DNA of 64,000 bases from Peptococcaceae bacterium CEB3 (lineage in GTDB: Bacteria; Bacillota; Desulfitobacteriia; Desulfitobacteriales; Desulfitobacteriaceae): positions 124,001 to 188,000 of the forward strand of contig LDXJ01000062.1 in NCBI GenBank assembly GCA_001029295.1, given 5' to 3'. The translations under genes were made by a program, and so were the position numbers. Of this stretch, positions 45,672 to 54,457 are shown in pieces (the stretch's first letter is position 1; the number at the start of each line of letters is the position of its first letter). The notes beneath the pieces were generated by a model. It was not told where the DNA came from and searched no databases. It saw only the letters and a program-made list of their open reading frames with translations.

Positions 45672-47861
45672 ATGACGGAAAGCTTAGATCTTAACCAAAA
45701 GATGGATATCGAAGGAATCCTTAAAGGCCTCTGCACTTACCGGCCGCGCCGGCGGGGCTGGCACTGGCGGGAGGAAGTTGCGGGACAGGAACTCGGTCCT
45801 TTTACTTATGAGCAGACTTCAAAGGGGCTAAAACAGAGTCAACCCCTGCCGGCGGCAAAATTCTTCGGGGGAATCGATCCGCAGCCGGAGTGCACGATTA
45901 CTTCGGAAATCGCCTCCGGGCGTTTTGAAGACGATTTGCGCCGCATGCGCATGGCGGCCTACCACGGCGCGGACCACATCATGGTCATTCGCACGGCGGG
46001 GCAAAGCCATTTTGACGGTTTGATCGAGGGAACACCGGAAGGAGTCGGCGGGGTGCCCATCAGCCGCAAGCAGTTGAGAGCAACCCGTAAAGCCCTGGAT
46101 CTCATTGAAGACGAAGTGGGCCGGCCTATCAATCTGCATTCCTACGTGAGCGGGGTGGCGGGGCCGGAGGTGGCGGTGCTGCTGGCCGAGGAGGGAGTGA
46201 ACGGCGCCCATCAGGATCCCCAGTACAATGTGCTTTACCGCAACATTAACGCCATCCGCTCCTTTGTGGACGCGGCCGAAGCGAAGAAGGTGATGAACTG
46301 GGGCGAAATGGCCCAGATCGACGGAGCGCACAATGCCAATGCCACGGCCCATGAAGCCTGGAAGGTCATGCCTGAGCTCTTGGTCCAGCACGCTCTCAAT
46401 TGTGCTTATTCTGTACAAGTGGGCCTGCCCAAAGACCGGATCTGCCTTTCCACCGTGCCTCCGGATGCCCCTCCCGCTCCGGCCCTACGCTTGGATCTTC
46501 CCTACGCGGTAGCTTTGCGCGAGCTTTTTCGCGGTTACCGCATGCGGGCCCAGATGAACACGAAATACATGGAGTCCGATACCCGGGAAGTGACGGTCAC
46601 GCACACCCTGAACGTGCTTTTGTCCCGGCTCACTTCGGCCGACATCCAAAGCACCATCACTCCGGATGAGGGCAGAAATGTTCCCTGGCATTATAACTCG
46701 ATTCACGCGATCAATACGGCCAAGCAGGCTTTGATCGGTTTGGACGGACTGCGGGAAATGGTGGAGATCAAGCGGGACGGGATTCTGGGGGAGAAGGTCA
46801 GGGAACTCAAAGAGCGGGCTGTGCTTTTTTTGGAGGAGATTAAAGCAGCCGGGGGGTATTTTGAGGCGGTGGAGCAGGGCTTTTTTGTCGATTCAGGCCT
46901 GTATCCGGAACGGAACGGTGACGGGATCGCCCGGGACACCAAAGGAGGAGTGGGCTTCGAGGTGATCCCCAGAGCGGACGATTATTTCGCCCCGGTTTGC
47001 AGCCACTTTGGCCGTAATACTTTGCCCGAGGGGATCACGCAGCCCTGTGCCGCTATCGACGGCTGCACCCTCTGCCGCCCGGAGAAGATAAAGTATCTGG
47101 ATGAACTGGATGAGGAGGACAATGCGGAGAAGCGGCTCAGCCGGAGCCGGCCATTCCGCCGGGAATTTCTCCGTTCCGAGGTGGAGTGGGCCGGGGACGG
47201 GGTTGTCAGCATGACGCTGTTCCTGCCCGCGGACAGCCGCACCGCTCAGTTCGCCGCTCTGGCCATTGCCCGGCAGATGGGTTGGGAGGAAGCCGAGGTC
47301 ATTCACCATCAGGTCATGCACCCGGCAGAAGGGACCCTGGTCGAAGTCAAGGGCAAGCTGAAAGTTAAGATCGATCCGGCGACCCTTAACATCCCGCCCG
47401 AAGAGGAAAAGCTGAGTCCGGAGGAGATCCGGCGGGCGATCAAAGCGCGTCCCCTGACGGTGGTGGCGGCCACGGTGGGGGAAGACGAACACTCCGTGGG
47501 GTTGAGGGAGATTCTCGATATTAAGCACGGCGGAATTGAAGGTTTCGGCATCAAAGTGCGCTATCTCGGTACTTCGGTCCCGGTCGCCAAAGTTGTCGAC
47601 GCGGCCATCGAGTCCGGGGCGGAAGCGATTCTCATCAGTACGATTATCACCCACGGGGAAGTTCATCGCCTCAATATGGAGCGTTTGCACCAATTGTGCC
47701 TTGAACGCGGAGTCAGAGACAAGTTTATCTTGATCGGGGGCGGGACCCAAGTCAATCAGGAATCGGCCCGGGCCTGGGGTATGGACGCGGGCTTTGGCCG
47801 GGGTACAAAAGGAATCGATGTGGCGAGTTTCCTGGTCAAATGCAGAGAAAGTGAGAAGTGA
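45672..47861 (+). CDS. oraE: D-ornithine 4,5-aminomutase, large subunit (B12/PLP)
   Basis: Catalytic subunit, 729 residues. An N-terminal TIM-barrel-like region binds PLP and substrate (NLHSYVSGVAGPEVAVL, YRMRAQMNTKYMESD). The C-terminal Rossmann-like domain holds cobalamin with the base-off motif DEHSVGL (D-x-H-x-x-G), the GLREILDIKHGGIEGFG segment and FILIGGGTQVN. Radical aminomutases of this type need a reactivating ATPase, probably encoded next. Confidence 0.94.
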   Translation: MTESLDLNQKMDIEGILKGLCTYRPRRRGWHWREEVAGQELGPFTYEQTSKGLKQSQPLPAAKFFGGIDPQPECTITSEIASGRFEDDLRRMRMAAYHGADHIMVIRTAGQSHFDGLIEGTPEGVGGVPISRKQLRATRKALDLIEDEVGRPINLHSYVSGVAGPEVAVLLAEEGVNGAHQDPQYNVLYRNINAIRSFVDAAEAKKVMNWGEMAQIDGAHNANATAHEAWKVMPELLVQHALNCAYSVQVGLPKDRICLSTVPPDAPPAPALRLDLPYAVALRELFRGYRMRAQMNTKYMESDTREVTVTHTLNVLLSRLTSADIQSTITPDEGRNVPWHYNSIHAINTAKQALIGLDGLREMVEIKRDGILGEKVRELKERAVLFLEEIKAAGGYFEAVEQGFFVDSGLYPERNGDGIARDTKGGVGFEVIPRADDYFAPVCSHFGRNTLPEGITQPCAAIDGCTLCRPEKIKYLDELDEEDNAEKRLSRSRPFRREFLRSEVEWAGDGVVSMTLFLPADSRTAQFAALAIARQMGWEEAEVIHHQVMHPAEGTLVEVKGKLKVKIDPATLNIPPEEEKLSPEEIRRAIKARPLTVVAATVGEDEHSVGLREILDIKHGGIEGFGIKVRYLGTSVPVAKVVDAAIESGAEAILISTIITHGEVHRLNMERLHQLCLERGVRDKFILIGGGTQVNQESARAWGMDAGFGRGTKGIDVASFLVKCRESEK

Positions 47862-48092
47862 GACGGGGTATGTTAGCAGCGGGACGCGGGATGTAAGAAA
47901 TGATGCGTGTGGCAAGCAAGAAGCGGGAGCCAGGAGGTTCAGACGCGGGATGCCGGATGTGGACGACATGAAACGAAGAGTGAGGACAGATAGGTAAGGG
48001 GTAGGGATAAGAGATAAGAGATAAAAGGTAAGAGAAAGAGATGAGAGGTAAGAGACAAGAAGCAAGGAGCAGTAATTTTAGCCCTTGGCCGA
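47862..48092 (+). repeat. Purine-rich degenerate repeat tract between oraE and the GlmL-type gene
   Basis: No gene. From about 47995 to 48070 the strand consists of slipped GAGATAA/GAGAAA-type units almost without C. Similar low-complexity purine tracts occur in other gaps of this window. Confidence 0.6.
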
Positions 48093-48119
48093 ATGGATTG
48101 GAAGTCCGAGCCGCGAAAG

Positions 48120-49490
48120 ATGGTGATTCTTGTGAACAAGGTTTTGACAGCCGAGATTGGCAGCACGACGACAGTGGTCAATGCCTTTGGGGATTTGGAC
48201 GGTAAGAATCCCCTCTTTCTTGGGCAGGGTGTAGCGCCCACGACCGTTCCGGAGGGAGATGTCAGGCAGGGCTTGCGCCAGGCGGCAGCGGATTTGGAAA
48301 AACGAATCGGACCGGTGGGAACGCTGGGTGAGGTGCCTTTTTACGCCACCAGCTCGGCGGCCGGAGGACTTAAGATGACGGTCCACGGACTGGTGCCGGA
48401 AATGACCGCGCGGGCGGCCCGGGAGGCGGCCTTGGGGGCAGGTGCCATCCTGCGCTACCAGACGGCGGGGGAACTGGATGAAGCGGATTGGCGGGAAATC
48501 GAGCGGATCAGGCCTAATATTATGCTCTTGGCCGGTGGTGTGGATTACGGAGATAAACGGGTCGTGACGGAGAATGCGCGCAAACTGGCAAGTTGGTTTC
48601 GACAGGCCGCCTGGAAAGCACCGGTGGTTTATGCCGGCAATGTGGCGGCAGCGACAACGGTGCAAGAAATCCTGGAAGGTAGTGGGGTCGATGTTCGTGT
48701 AGTGGCTAATGTTTACCCGGACATTGATGAACTCAACATTGAACCCACGCGCGGCATTATCCAGGAGGTCTTTGAACGACACATCACAGAGGCTCCGGGG
48801 ATGCAAGCCATTCGTGAAATCGTCAACGGCGGCATTCGTCCGACCCCGGAGGCAGTCTTACAGACGGCTCGGTTAATCTACGAACAAGCTGGGGATGTGC
48901 TCGTCTTCGACGTGGGCGGGGCCACCACAGATGTTCACTCCGTGACGGCCGGGGCGGAAGAGAACCAGAAGTTGGCCTTGGCGCCGGAGCCTTTGGCTAA
49001 GCGAACGGTTGAGGGAGATCTCGGGGTTTATGTCAACGCCGGCCGGGTGGCGGGGCTCTTGGGGGACGATTTCCTCGGCAGATGGGGAGAAGACTGGCGC
49101 TCTCACTTACGCCCGGTCCCCGAAACGGCCGCGGAAATCGCCCTGAGTGAAGAGCTGGCTTCAGCCGCCCTTGGGTATGCCCTGCGCCGGCATGCCGGGC
49201 GCTTTCGCCATTATTACGGGGCTTCGGGACGAATTACTCGAGTGGAGGGGCGCGATCTAAGCCGCATTCGTTGGGTGATCGGCACGGGAGGGGCTTTAAC
49301 CCGCCTGCCCAACGGCCTGGATATGATGAAGGAAGCTTTTGCCCATCCGGGCGAGGCCCTTTTTCCTACGGAAAGGGTAGCTTACTTTCTGGACCGATCC
49401 TATATCATGGCTTCTTTGGGAGTCCTGAGCCGGGATTACGGACAAGCAGCCTGGCAGCTTCTTCTGGAATCATTGGGGATCGAGGGTTAG
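48120..49490 (+). CDS. GlmL/MutL-type ATPase, probable aminomutase chaperone
   Basis: Actin-like ATPase family first seen with glutamate mutase (GlmL/MutL), thought to reactivate the cobalamin enzyme. It has 456 residues from ATG 48120 with the phosphate loop TAEIGSTTTVV and DVGGATTDVHSVT and the final NGLDMMKEAFAHPG-like segment. In ornithine clusters it follows oraE. The start is uncertain: GTG 48132 or ATG 48093 also fit; no strong ribosome-binding site is seen. Confidence 0.85.
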   Translation: MVILVNKVLTAEIGSTTTVVNAFGDLDGKNPLFLGQGVAPTTVPEGDVRQGLRQAAADLEKRIGPVGTLGEVPFYATSSAAGGLKMTVHGLVPEMTARAAREAALGAGAILRYQTAGELDEADWREIERIRPNIMLLAGGVDYGDKRVVTENARKLASWFRQAAWKAPVVYAGNVAAATTVQEILEGSGVDVRVVANVYPDIDELNIEPTRGIIQEVFERHITEAPGMQAIREIVNGGIRPTPEAVLQTARLIYEQAGDVLVFDVGGATTDVHSVTAGAEENQKLALAPEPLAKRTVEGDLGVYVNAGRVAGLLGDDFLGRWGEDWRSHLRPVPETAAEIALSEELASAALGYALRRHAGRFRHYYGASGRITRVEGRDLSRIRWVIGTGGALTRLPNGLDMMKEAFAHPGEALFPTERVAYFLDRSYIMASLGVLSRDYGQAAWQLLLESLGIEG

Positions 49491-49593
49491 GACAAAGGTG
49501 GGGTGAGGGTAAAGATGGAGTTGGAGCAGAGATTGGACTAAGTCCAAAGACTGGGACAGATCAAAGACTAGGACAGGGCTTGGGGGTAATGGC

Positions 49594-50658
49594 ATGGGCC
49601 TACCGGAAATTGTTATTGATTTAAATAAAATACGGCAAAATACCGAGACTATCTTGGCACTGGCCCGCTCTTTTCGGATTGACGTCGTTGGGGTGACGAA
49701 AGTATTCCTGGCGGAGCCGCGCATCGCGGGGGCCATGTTGGCAGGAGGGGTGCGCATGTTAGCCGATTCCCGGCTGGAGAATCTCTCCAAACTCAAGCAG
49801 GCTTTTCCCGACGTACCGCTCATGCTGCTGCGCTTGCCCGGCGTTTCCCAGGTTGAGGAAACGGTAAGGTTGGCGGAGGTGAGCCTCAACTCCGAGACTC
49901 GGGTCTTGGAAGCTCTCTCCGCGGAGGGCCGGCGCCAGGGAAGAGTCCATGGGGTGATCATCATGGTGGACTTGGGTGACCTGCGGGAAGGGGTGTGGCC
50001 GGAGGACTTACCCGACTTCATCGCGAAGGTGTTGCCCCTGGCAGGAATCAAACTTCAAGGTCTTGGCGTTAACCTGGCCTGTTACGGGGGAGTGGTTCCG
50101 ACGGAGGAGAACTTGGGCCGGCTGGTCGAACTGGCGGAAAACCTGGAAAAGAAATTCGGGATCAGCCTGCCTGTGATCTCAGGTGGGAATTCGGCCAGTC
50201 TTCCCCTTCTGCTGGAGAAACGGATGCCTGCGCAAGTGAACCAGCTGCGCGTAGGAGAGGGGATCGTTTTGGGCCGGGAGACCGTGAAACGCCAGATTAT
50301 CCCCGGTGCCTTTGGAGATGCCTTTACCCTGAGAGCGGAGATTCTGGAAGCGCATGAAAAACCTTCGGTCCCGATCGGAGAGGTTGGACAGGACGCTTTC
50401 GGGCGTGTGCCAGAGTTTGTGGATGAGGGCTGGCGGCGCCGGGGAATACTGGCTTTAGGGCGGCAGGACGTGCCGACCGAGAGCCTCTCGCCCAGGGACG
50501 GGCGGTTAAAGATCATCGGGGCCAGCTCTGATCATCTGATTATGGATTTGTCGGAGGCACCGGAGTTGGATATCGGTTCCGTTTTGGAATTTGACTTGAG
50601 TTACGGGGGGCTTCTGGGGGCGATGACTTCGCCTTATGTTCATAAACGCTACATCTGA
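49594..50658 (+). CDS. orr: Ornithine racemase
   Basis: PLP enzyme that turns L-ornithine into D-ornithine for OraSE. It has 354 residues of the alanine-racemase N-terminal fold: EIVIDLNKIRQNTE, the PLP lysine in VGVTKVFLAEP, ADSRLENL and GGNSASLPLLLE. The C-terminal part is that of the Orr subgroup, not of alanine racemase. A 100-base gap with G-rich slippage sequence precedes it. Confidence 0.9.
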   Translation: MGLPEIVIDLNKIRQNTETILALARSFRIDVVGVTKVFLAEPRIAGAMLAGGVRMLADSRLENLSKLKQAFPDVPLMLLRLPGVSQVEETVRLAEVSLNSETRVLEALSAEGRRQGRVHGVIIMVDLGDLREGVWPEDLPDFIAKVLPLAGIKLQGLGVNLACYGGVVPTEENLGRLVELAENLEKKFGISLPVISGGNSASLPLLLEKRMPAQVNQLRVGEGIVLGRETVKRQIIPGAFGDAFTLRAEILEAHEKPSVPIGEVGQDAFGRVPEFVDEGWRRRGILALGRQDVPTESLSPRDGRLKIIGASSDHLIMDLSEAPELDIGSVLEFDLSYGGLLGAMTSPYVHKRYI

Positions 50659-50712
50659 TTTGCTTTATGACAAGTATTAAGATAAGAAAAAGCAGGGACG
50701 GGAGGCATAAGG

Positions 50713-51615
50713 ATGACTAACAGAGTGATTCGGATCATCGGGGTTCCGATCGATCTGGGGGCTGACCGGCGGGGCGTGGACATGGGACCGAGCGCCATTC
50801 GCTATGCGGGACTGAATGCCCGCTTGCAGCGTTTAGGTTGGCAGGTTGAGGATATGGGGAATCTCAATGTTCCGGTTCCGGAAACGCGCGAGATTAAGGA
50901 CACGCACTTAAAGTACTTACCGGAGATTGCCAAAGTCAGTGTGGAACTGACGGAAGCGGTAGCCCGGGCCCTGCAAGATGGGGTGGTGCCATTGGTGCTC
51001 GGCGGGGATCACAGCATCGGCATCGGTTCCCTGGCGGGGATTGCGGCAGCCGGGAAGAAGCGCGGCCTTATCTGGTTTGACACACACGGGGATTACAATT
51101 CTCCGCAAACGACGCACAGCGGTAACATCCACGGGATGCCGCTGGCTGTGGCTAACGGTATCGGGGTCAAGGAACTCACAGATATTGGGGGTCCGGCGAA
51201 GAAGATCTCGGAAGAAAATACGGTCATCATCGGGGCGCGGGATTTTGACCGGGACGAGCGGGAAATGCTCCATCATTCAAAGATTAAGGTCTTCACGATG
51301 AGCGATATCGATCAACTCGGAATGAAGGAGGTGGTCTCCAGGGGGCTTAAGATTGCCGGACAGGGAACGGAAGGAATTCACATCAGCTTTGATCTCGATG
51401 TGATCGATCCCAGTGAAGCTCCTGGCGTCGGGACTCCGGTGGCCGGCGGGATCACCTACCGCGAGGCCCATTTAGCCATGGAACTGGTGGCGGAGTCGGG
51501 GCTCCTCCTCAGTCTGGATATGGCGGAAGTCAACCCTATTCTCGACACGCATAACAAGACAGCGGAACTGGCGGTAGGCTTAATCTGTTCGGCTTTCGGC
51601 AAAAAAATCTTTTGA
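50713..51615 (+). CDS. rocF: Arginase
   Basis: Hydrolyses arginine to ornithine and urea, feeding the pathway upstream. It has 300 residues with the Mn ligands GGDHSIGIGS, FDTHGDYN (D, H, D), and DLDVIDPSEAPGVGTP, and SGNIHGMPLA. AAGCAGGGACGGGAGG precedes the ATG. No terminator is clear after it. Formiminoglutamase or agmatinase are less likely given the Bacillus-arginase-like SGNIHGMPLA. Confidence 0.93.
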   Translation: MTNRVIRIIGVPIDLGADRRGVDMGPSAIRYAGLNARLQRLGWQVEDMGNLNVPVPETREIKDTHLKYLPEIAKVSVELTEAVARALQDGVVPLVLGGDHSIGIGSLAGIAAAGKKRGLIWFDTHGDYNSPQTTHSGNIHGMPLAVANGIGVKELTDIGGPAKKISEENTVIIGARDFDRDEREMLHHSKIKVFTMSDIDQLGMKEVVSRGLKIAGQGTEGIHISFDLDVIDPSEAPGVGTPVAGGITYREAHLAMELVAESGLLLSLDMAEVNPILDTHNKTAELAVGLICSAFGKKIF

Positions 51616-51859
51616 CGCGCCAGCCCCAAAAAAGCAAGATTAGAAGCGAGAGCCGGGCCGGTCTTTCGAATTGCCGGCACAGGCGTGCTAAAAAGCGTAG
51701 CTTATGCTAAAATAAAAGAGCAAAAGATAAAGATAATGTTGGGCGTTAAGCGCAAGGATAATAGGCGGGCTTAAACGCGCGGGCTCGGGGTGGCGCCCGG
51801 AACGTGGGGGCGGCCGGCAGGGACTTGTCGGTGAAAACGGGAGCAGAGGCGGGAAAACA

Positions 51860-52435
51860 ATGGAAGACTCCGAATTGATTCGACGGGTGTTGGCTGGGGA
51901 GCACGAGCAATTTTCTGTTCTCGTTCAACGCCACCAGGAACCGTTGATCCATTTCTTGCGGCGTTTGCTGGGGCCGGAAGAGGAAGTGTTTGATTGTGCC
52001 CAGGAGGCGTTTTTGGCGGCCTACCGCAACCTTTGGCGCTATTCGGAGGCTTACTCATTCAGAGCTTGGCTGTATGCGATTGCCAAGAACAAAGCCACGG
52101 ATCTCCTGAGGAAGCGCGGCAAAGAGGTGCCCTTGCTCATAGATGACTCCATTGCGGACAGGGATGCGGGGCCCGAGGACCGGTGGTTGGCCAAAGAAGA
52201 AGCCGAGGGACTTGCCGGGGTCCTGGAGAAGTTGCCGGATCCGTATCGCCAGGCCTTGTATCTGCGTTATAAACAGGAACTTTCCTATGAGGAAATCGGC
52301 CGGGTCTTGGGCGTTCCGGTGAGTAGGGTTAAGACCTACTTGCACCGCGGGAAGCAAAAGCTGCGCCGGGAGATGGAAAGGGGGAACCACGATGCGAGGG
52401 GAAGACGATTCCTGGATCCCGGCATTTCGGGATGA
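51860..52435 (+). CDS. ECF-type RNA polymerase sigma factor
   Basis: 191 residues. Region 2 is around VFDCAQEAFLAAYRNLWRY and FRAWLYAIAKNKATDLLRK, and region 4 around LPDPYRQALYLRY, LSYEEIGRVLGVPVSRVKTYLHRGKQKLR. It resembles SigW/SigE-like sigma factors. The last 44 bases overlap the next gene. A TGC-TAAAAT extended -10-like sequence lies at 51705-51713. Regulon unknown. Confidence 0.88.
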   Translation: MEDSELIRRVLAGEHEQFSVLVQRHQEPLIHFLRRLLGPEEEVFDCAQEAFLAAYRNLWRYSEAYSFRAWLYAIAKNKATDLLRKRGKEVPLLIDDSIADRDAGPEDRWLAKEEAEGLAGVLEKLPDPYRQALYLRYKQELSYEEIGRVLGVPVSRVKTYLHRGKQKLRREMERGNHDARGRRFLDPGISG

Positions 52436-52805
52436 GCCGGTAGCTTCTGAGAGCCTTGGCAATCTCCACAATCAAATTATGGCCGCGATTCGCAGAGATC
52501 CGGTGGACTTTCACGTCCGGATGGAGTTGGCCCGGCGCCGCCGCTGGGGCTTGGCCTTTGCGGCAAGTTGGCTCAGTTTGGGTTTGATTTGCCTGACGGC
52601 TCTTATCTTTATGCCGCAAGTATGGTGGAGTATGCTTTTGGGGAAAATCAGGTTTGCGGTGGGTCTGGGAATAGCGGTTGAGTCGCTTTGGCGGGAGTAT
52701 TCGTGGCAACTGACGGGGTTCGCCGTGACCGCCGGCTTTCTGATCGCCGGCTTAAAGGGGCGCACGTCAAGGCTCGGCATGGATGATACACGCGCCACGT
52801 GGTGA
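52392..52805 (+). CDS. Small membrane protein coupled to the ECF sigma gene
   Basis: 137 residues with an N-terminal cytosolic part of about 50 residues, a membrane segment at about 53-74, and a second hydrophobic stretch near 107-125. It overlaps the sigma gene and has AGGGGG upstream, so it could be its anti-sigma factor; but the zinc-finger anti-sigma motif (HxxxCxxC) is absent and it has no cysteine. Function not recognised. Confidence 0.6.
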   Translation: MRGEDDSWIPAFRDEPVASESLGNLHNQIMAAIRRDPVDFHVRMELARRRRWGLAFAASWLSLGLICLTALIFMPQVWWSMLLGKIRFAVGLGIAVESLWREYSWQLTGFAVTAGFLIAGLKGRTSRLGMDDTRATW

Positions 52806-52967
52806 AAGGCAAGATGCGGCTTCTATTTTTCGAGGAACTCTCATGAAGCGCTGGGCGGCTCGCCCAATGGAGAAATTTTCCGGAGACTCGTCGGAGCCGG
52901 TTGGACATTCAGTCTGACGTACGCCTCCCGACGGTAGTTTTCGGCCTATCAGAGGAGCAAGAGCGGG

Positions 52968-54134
52968 ATGGATGCAATAAAAGGTTTTTTTCAAGATCAG
53001 GCCCTCGCGCTGCTGCCCGCGATTTGGGATGTCGCCAAGAGAATCGGCGAAAATCCCGAACTTGGGTATCAGGAACACTATGCCGGTCAATTGGTCACCG
53101 ATTTTTTGCAAAAGCACGGCTTCGAGATCCATCTGGGGGTGGCGGGCCTGGAAACCGCCTTTTTGGCGCGGTATCGCGGGCTTCGCCCGGGGCCGAGGGT
53201 GGCTTTTCTGGCGGAATACGATGCCTTGCCTGAGGTTGGCCACGGCTGCGGGCACAACCTGATCGGAGCCGCCAGTACGGGAGCGGCGGTCGTTCTCAGT
53301 AAGAGCCTTGAACTGCCCGGGGAAGTCCTGGTCATCGGGACTCCGGCGGAAGAAACGAGCGGGGCTAAAGTCACATTGGTTGAACAGGGAATATTTGAGG
53401 GAATCGACGCGGCGATGATGTTTCACCCCGGCAGTCAGAACGTTCCGGAAATCTCGACGCTGGCCTTGGATGCGCTCGAATTCACATTTCGGGGGCGGGC
53501 TGCCCATGCCGTGGCGGCGACAAATTACGGCATCAATGCTCTCGATGCCATGGTCAGTTTCTTTGTCGGCTTATATGCCTTGAAAAAACAGATTCCCGAT
53601 GACGCCAAGATTAACGGTATCATTGTGGAAGGCGGTACCGCCCCGAACATCATCCCCGAGAAAACCGTGGGCCGGTTCTACCTGCGGGCCGCCAAGCGGA
53701 AAGACCTGGATCGCTTGCGGGAACGGGTCGTGCGTTGCGCCCAGGGAGCGGCGGCTATGGTGGGAGCCCAAGTCTCCTGGGAGAAGTTCGAATTTTCTTA
53801 TGACGAAATGCGGACCAATAAAGTGCTCGCCGACTGTTTTGCCCACAATCTCAGGGAACTTGGAGTAGAAGATATTGCCCCACCGCAAACAGCCATGGGG
53901 TCGGTCGACATGGGGAATGTCAGCCGGGTCGTCCCAGCCATTCACCCCTATCTCACACTCGGCACGGGGACAGAGATCCCCCACACCCGTGATTTCGCCC
54001 ACGTGGCGGTTTCCCGGGAGGGGGAGAACTTACTTCTGCTGGCTATGCAGGCTCTCGCTTTCACGGGTTGGGACGTCCTGACAAATGCCAAGCTGTTACA
54101 GCGGATTAGAAAGGAGTTCAAGGCACGGCATTGA
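52968..54134 (+). CDS. M20-family amidohydrolase
   Basis: Zinc-dependent amidohydrolase of the AbgB/HipO group (acyl-amino acid or aminobenzoyl-glutamate-type substrates). It has 388 residues with catalytic and metal sites in AEYDALPEVGHGCGHN, TPAEETSGAKV and the late GTGTEIPHTRDF, and the M20 dimerisation domain around residues 170-290. AGAGGAG precedes ATG 52968. The substrate is not indicated by neighbours; a link to amino acid use in the ornithine cluster is only suggestive. Confidence 0.85.
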   Translation: MDAIKGFFQDQALALLPAIWDVAKRIGENPELGYQEHYAGQLVTDFLQKHGFEIHLGVAGLETAFLARYRGLRPGPRVAFLAEYDALPEVGHGCGHNLIGAASTGAAVVLSKSLELPGEVLVIGTPAEETSGAKVTLVEQGIFEGIDAAMMFHPGSQNVPEISTLALDALEFTFRGRAAHAVAATNYGINALDAMVSFFVGLYALKKQIPDDAKINGIIVEGGTAPNIIPEKTVGRFYLRAAKRKDLDRLRERVVRCAQGAAAMVGAQVSWEKFEFSYDEMRTNKVLADCFAHNLRELGVEDIAPPQTAMGSVDMGNVSRVVPAIHPYLTLGTGTEIPHTRDFAHVAVSREGENLLLLAMQALAFTGWDVLTNAKLLQRIRKEFKARH

Positions 54135-54457
54135 GCCGGGAGGTTGGACGTTTTGGGGATGGAAGCTTTGGCGGGGGATTAGGGTTTTGGCCGGTGTGAG
54201 TTGTTAGCCCGGTGCTCAGTGAGTATTCAAGCCGGGCGTTCAGGCAGAGAGATTTCCCGAAATATTCTTCGAAAAATGTTTTTCGGAATATTTTTCGAAG
54301 AAGAAGGATTCAGGGTATGAGTGGCGAATTATAACACAACATGACAACGATGGACATAGGGGAAATCGCGCCTTCCGGCAAAACGCGCAGTTGCACAGCA
54401 CAGGGGTTATTTTCAAAAGGTCTAGATTTGGGAGTAGGATCTAGGAGTAGGATGTAA
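54135..54457 (+). promoter_or_regulatory. Spacer before the LacI-type gene with long palindrome
   Basis: 323 bases without a gene. TTCTTCGAAAAAT (54265-54277) and its exact inverse ATTTTTCGAAGAA (54290-54302) flank GTTTTTCGGAAT. The palindrome is AT-rich and contains TTCGAA cores, suiting a repressor operator or a terminator of the upstream gene. Short repeated GGAGTAGGATCTA units precede the start codon. Confidence 0.45.

Noticed and set aside
46893-48065. Long antisense frame of 390 codons opposite oraE
   Set aside because: It lies fully over a conserved gene, extends into a purine-rich repeat tract, and has no recognisable domains; such frames are common opposite GC-rich genes.
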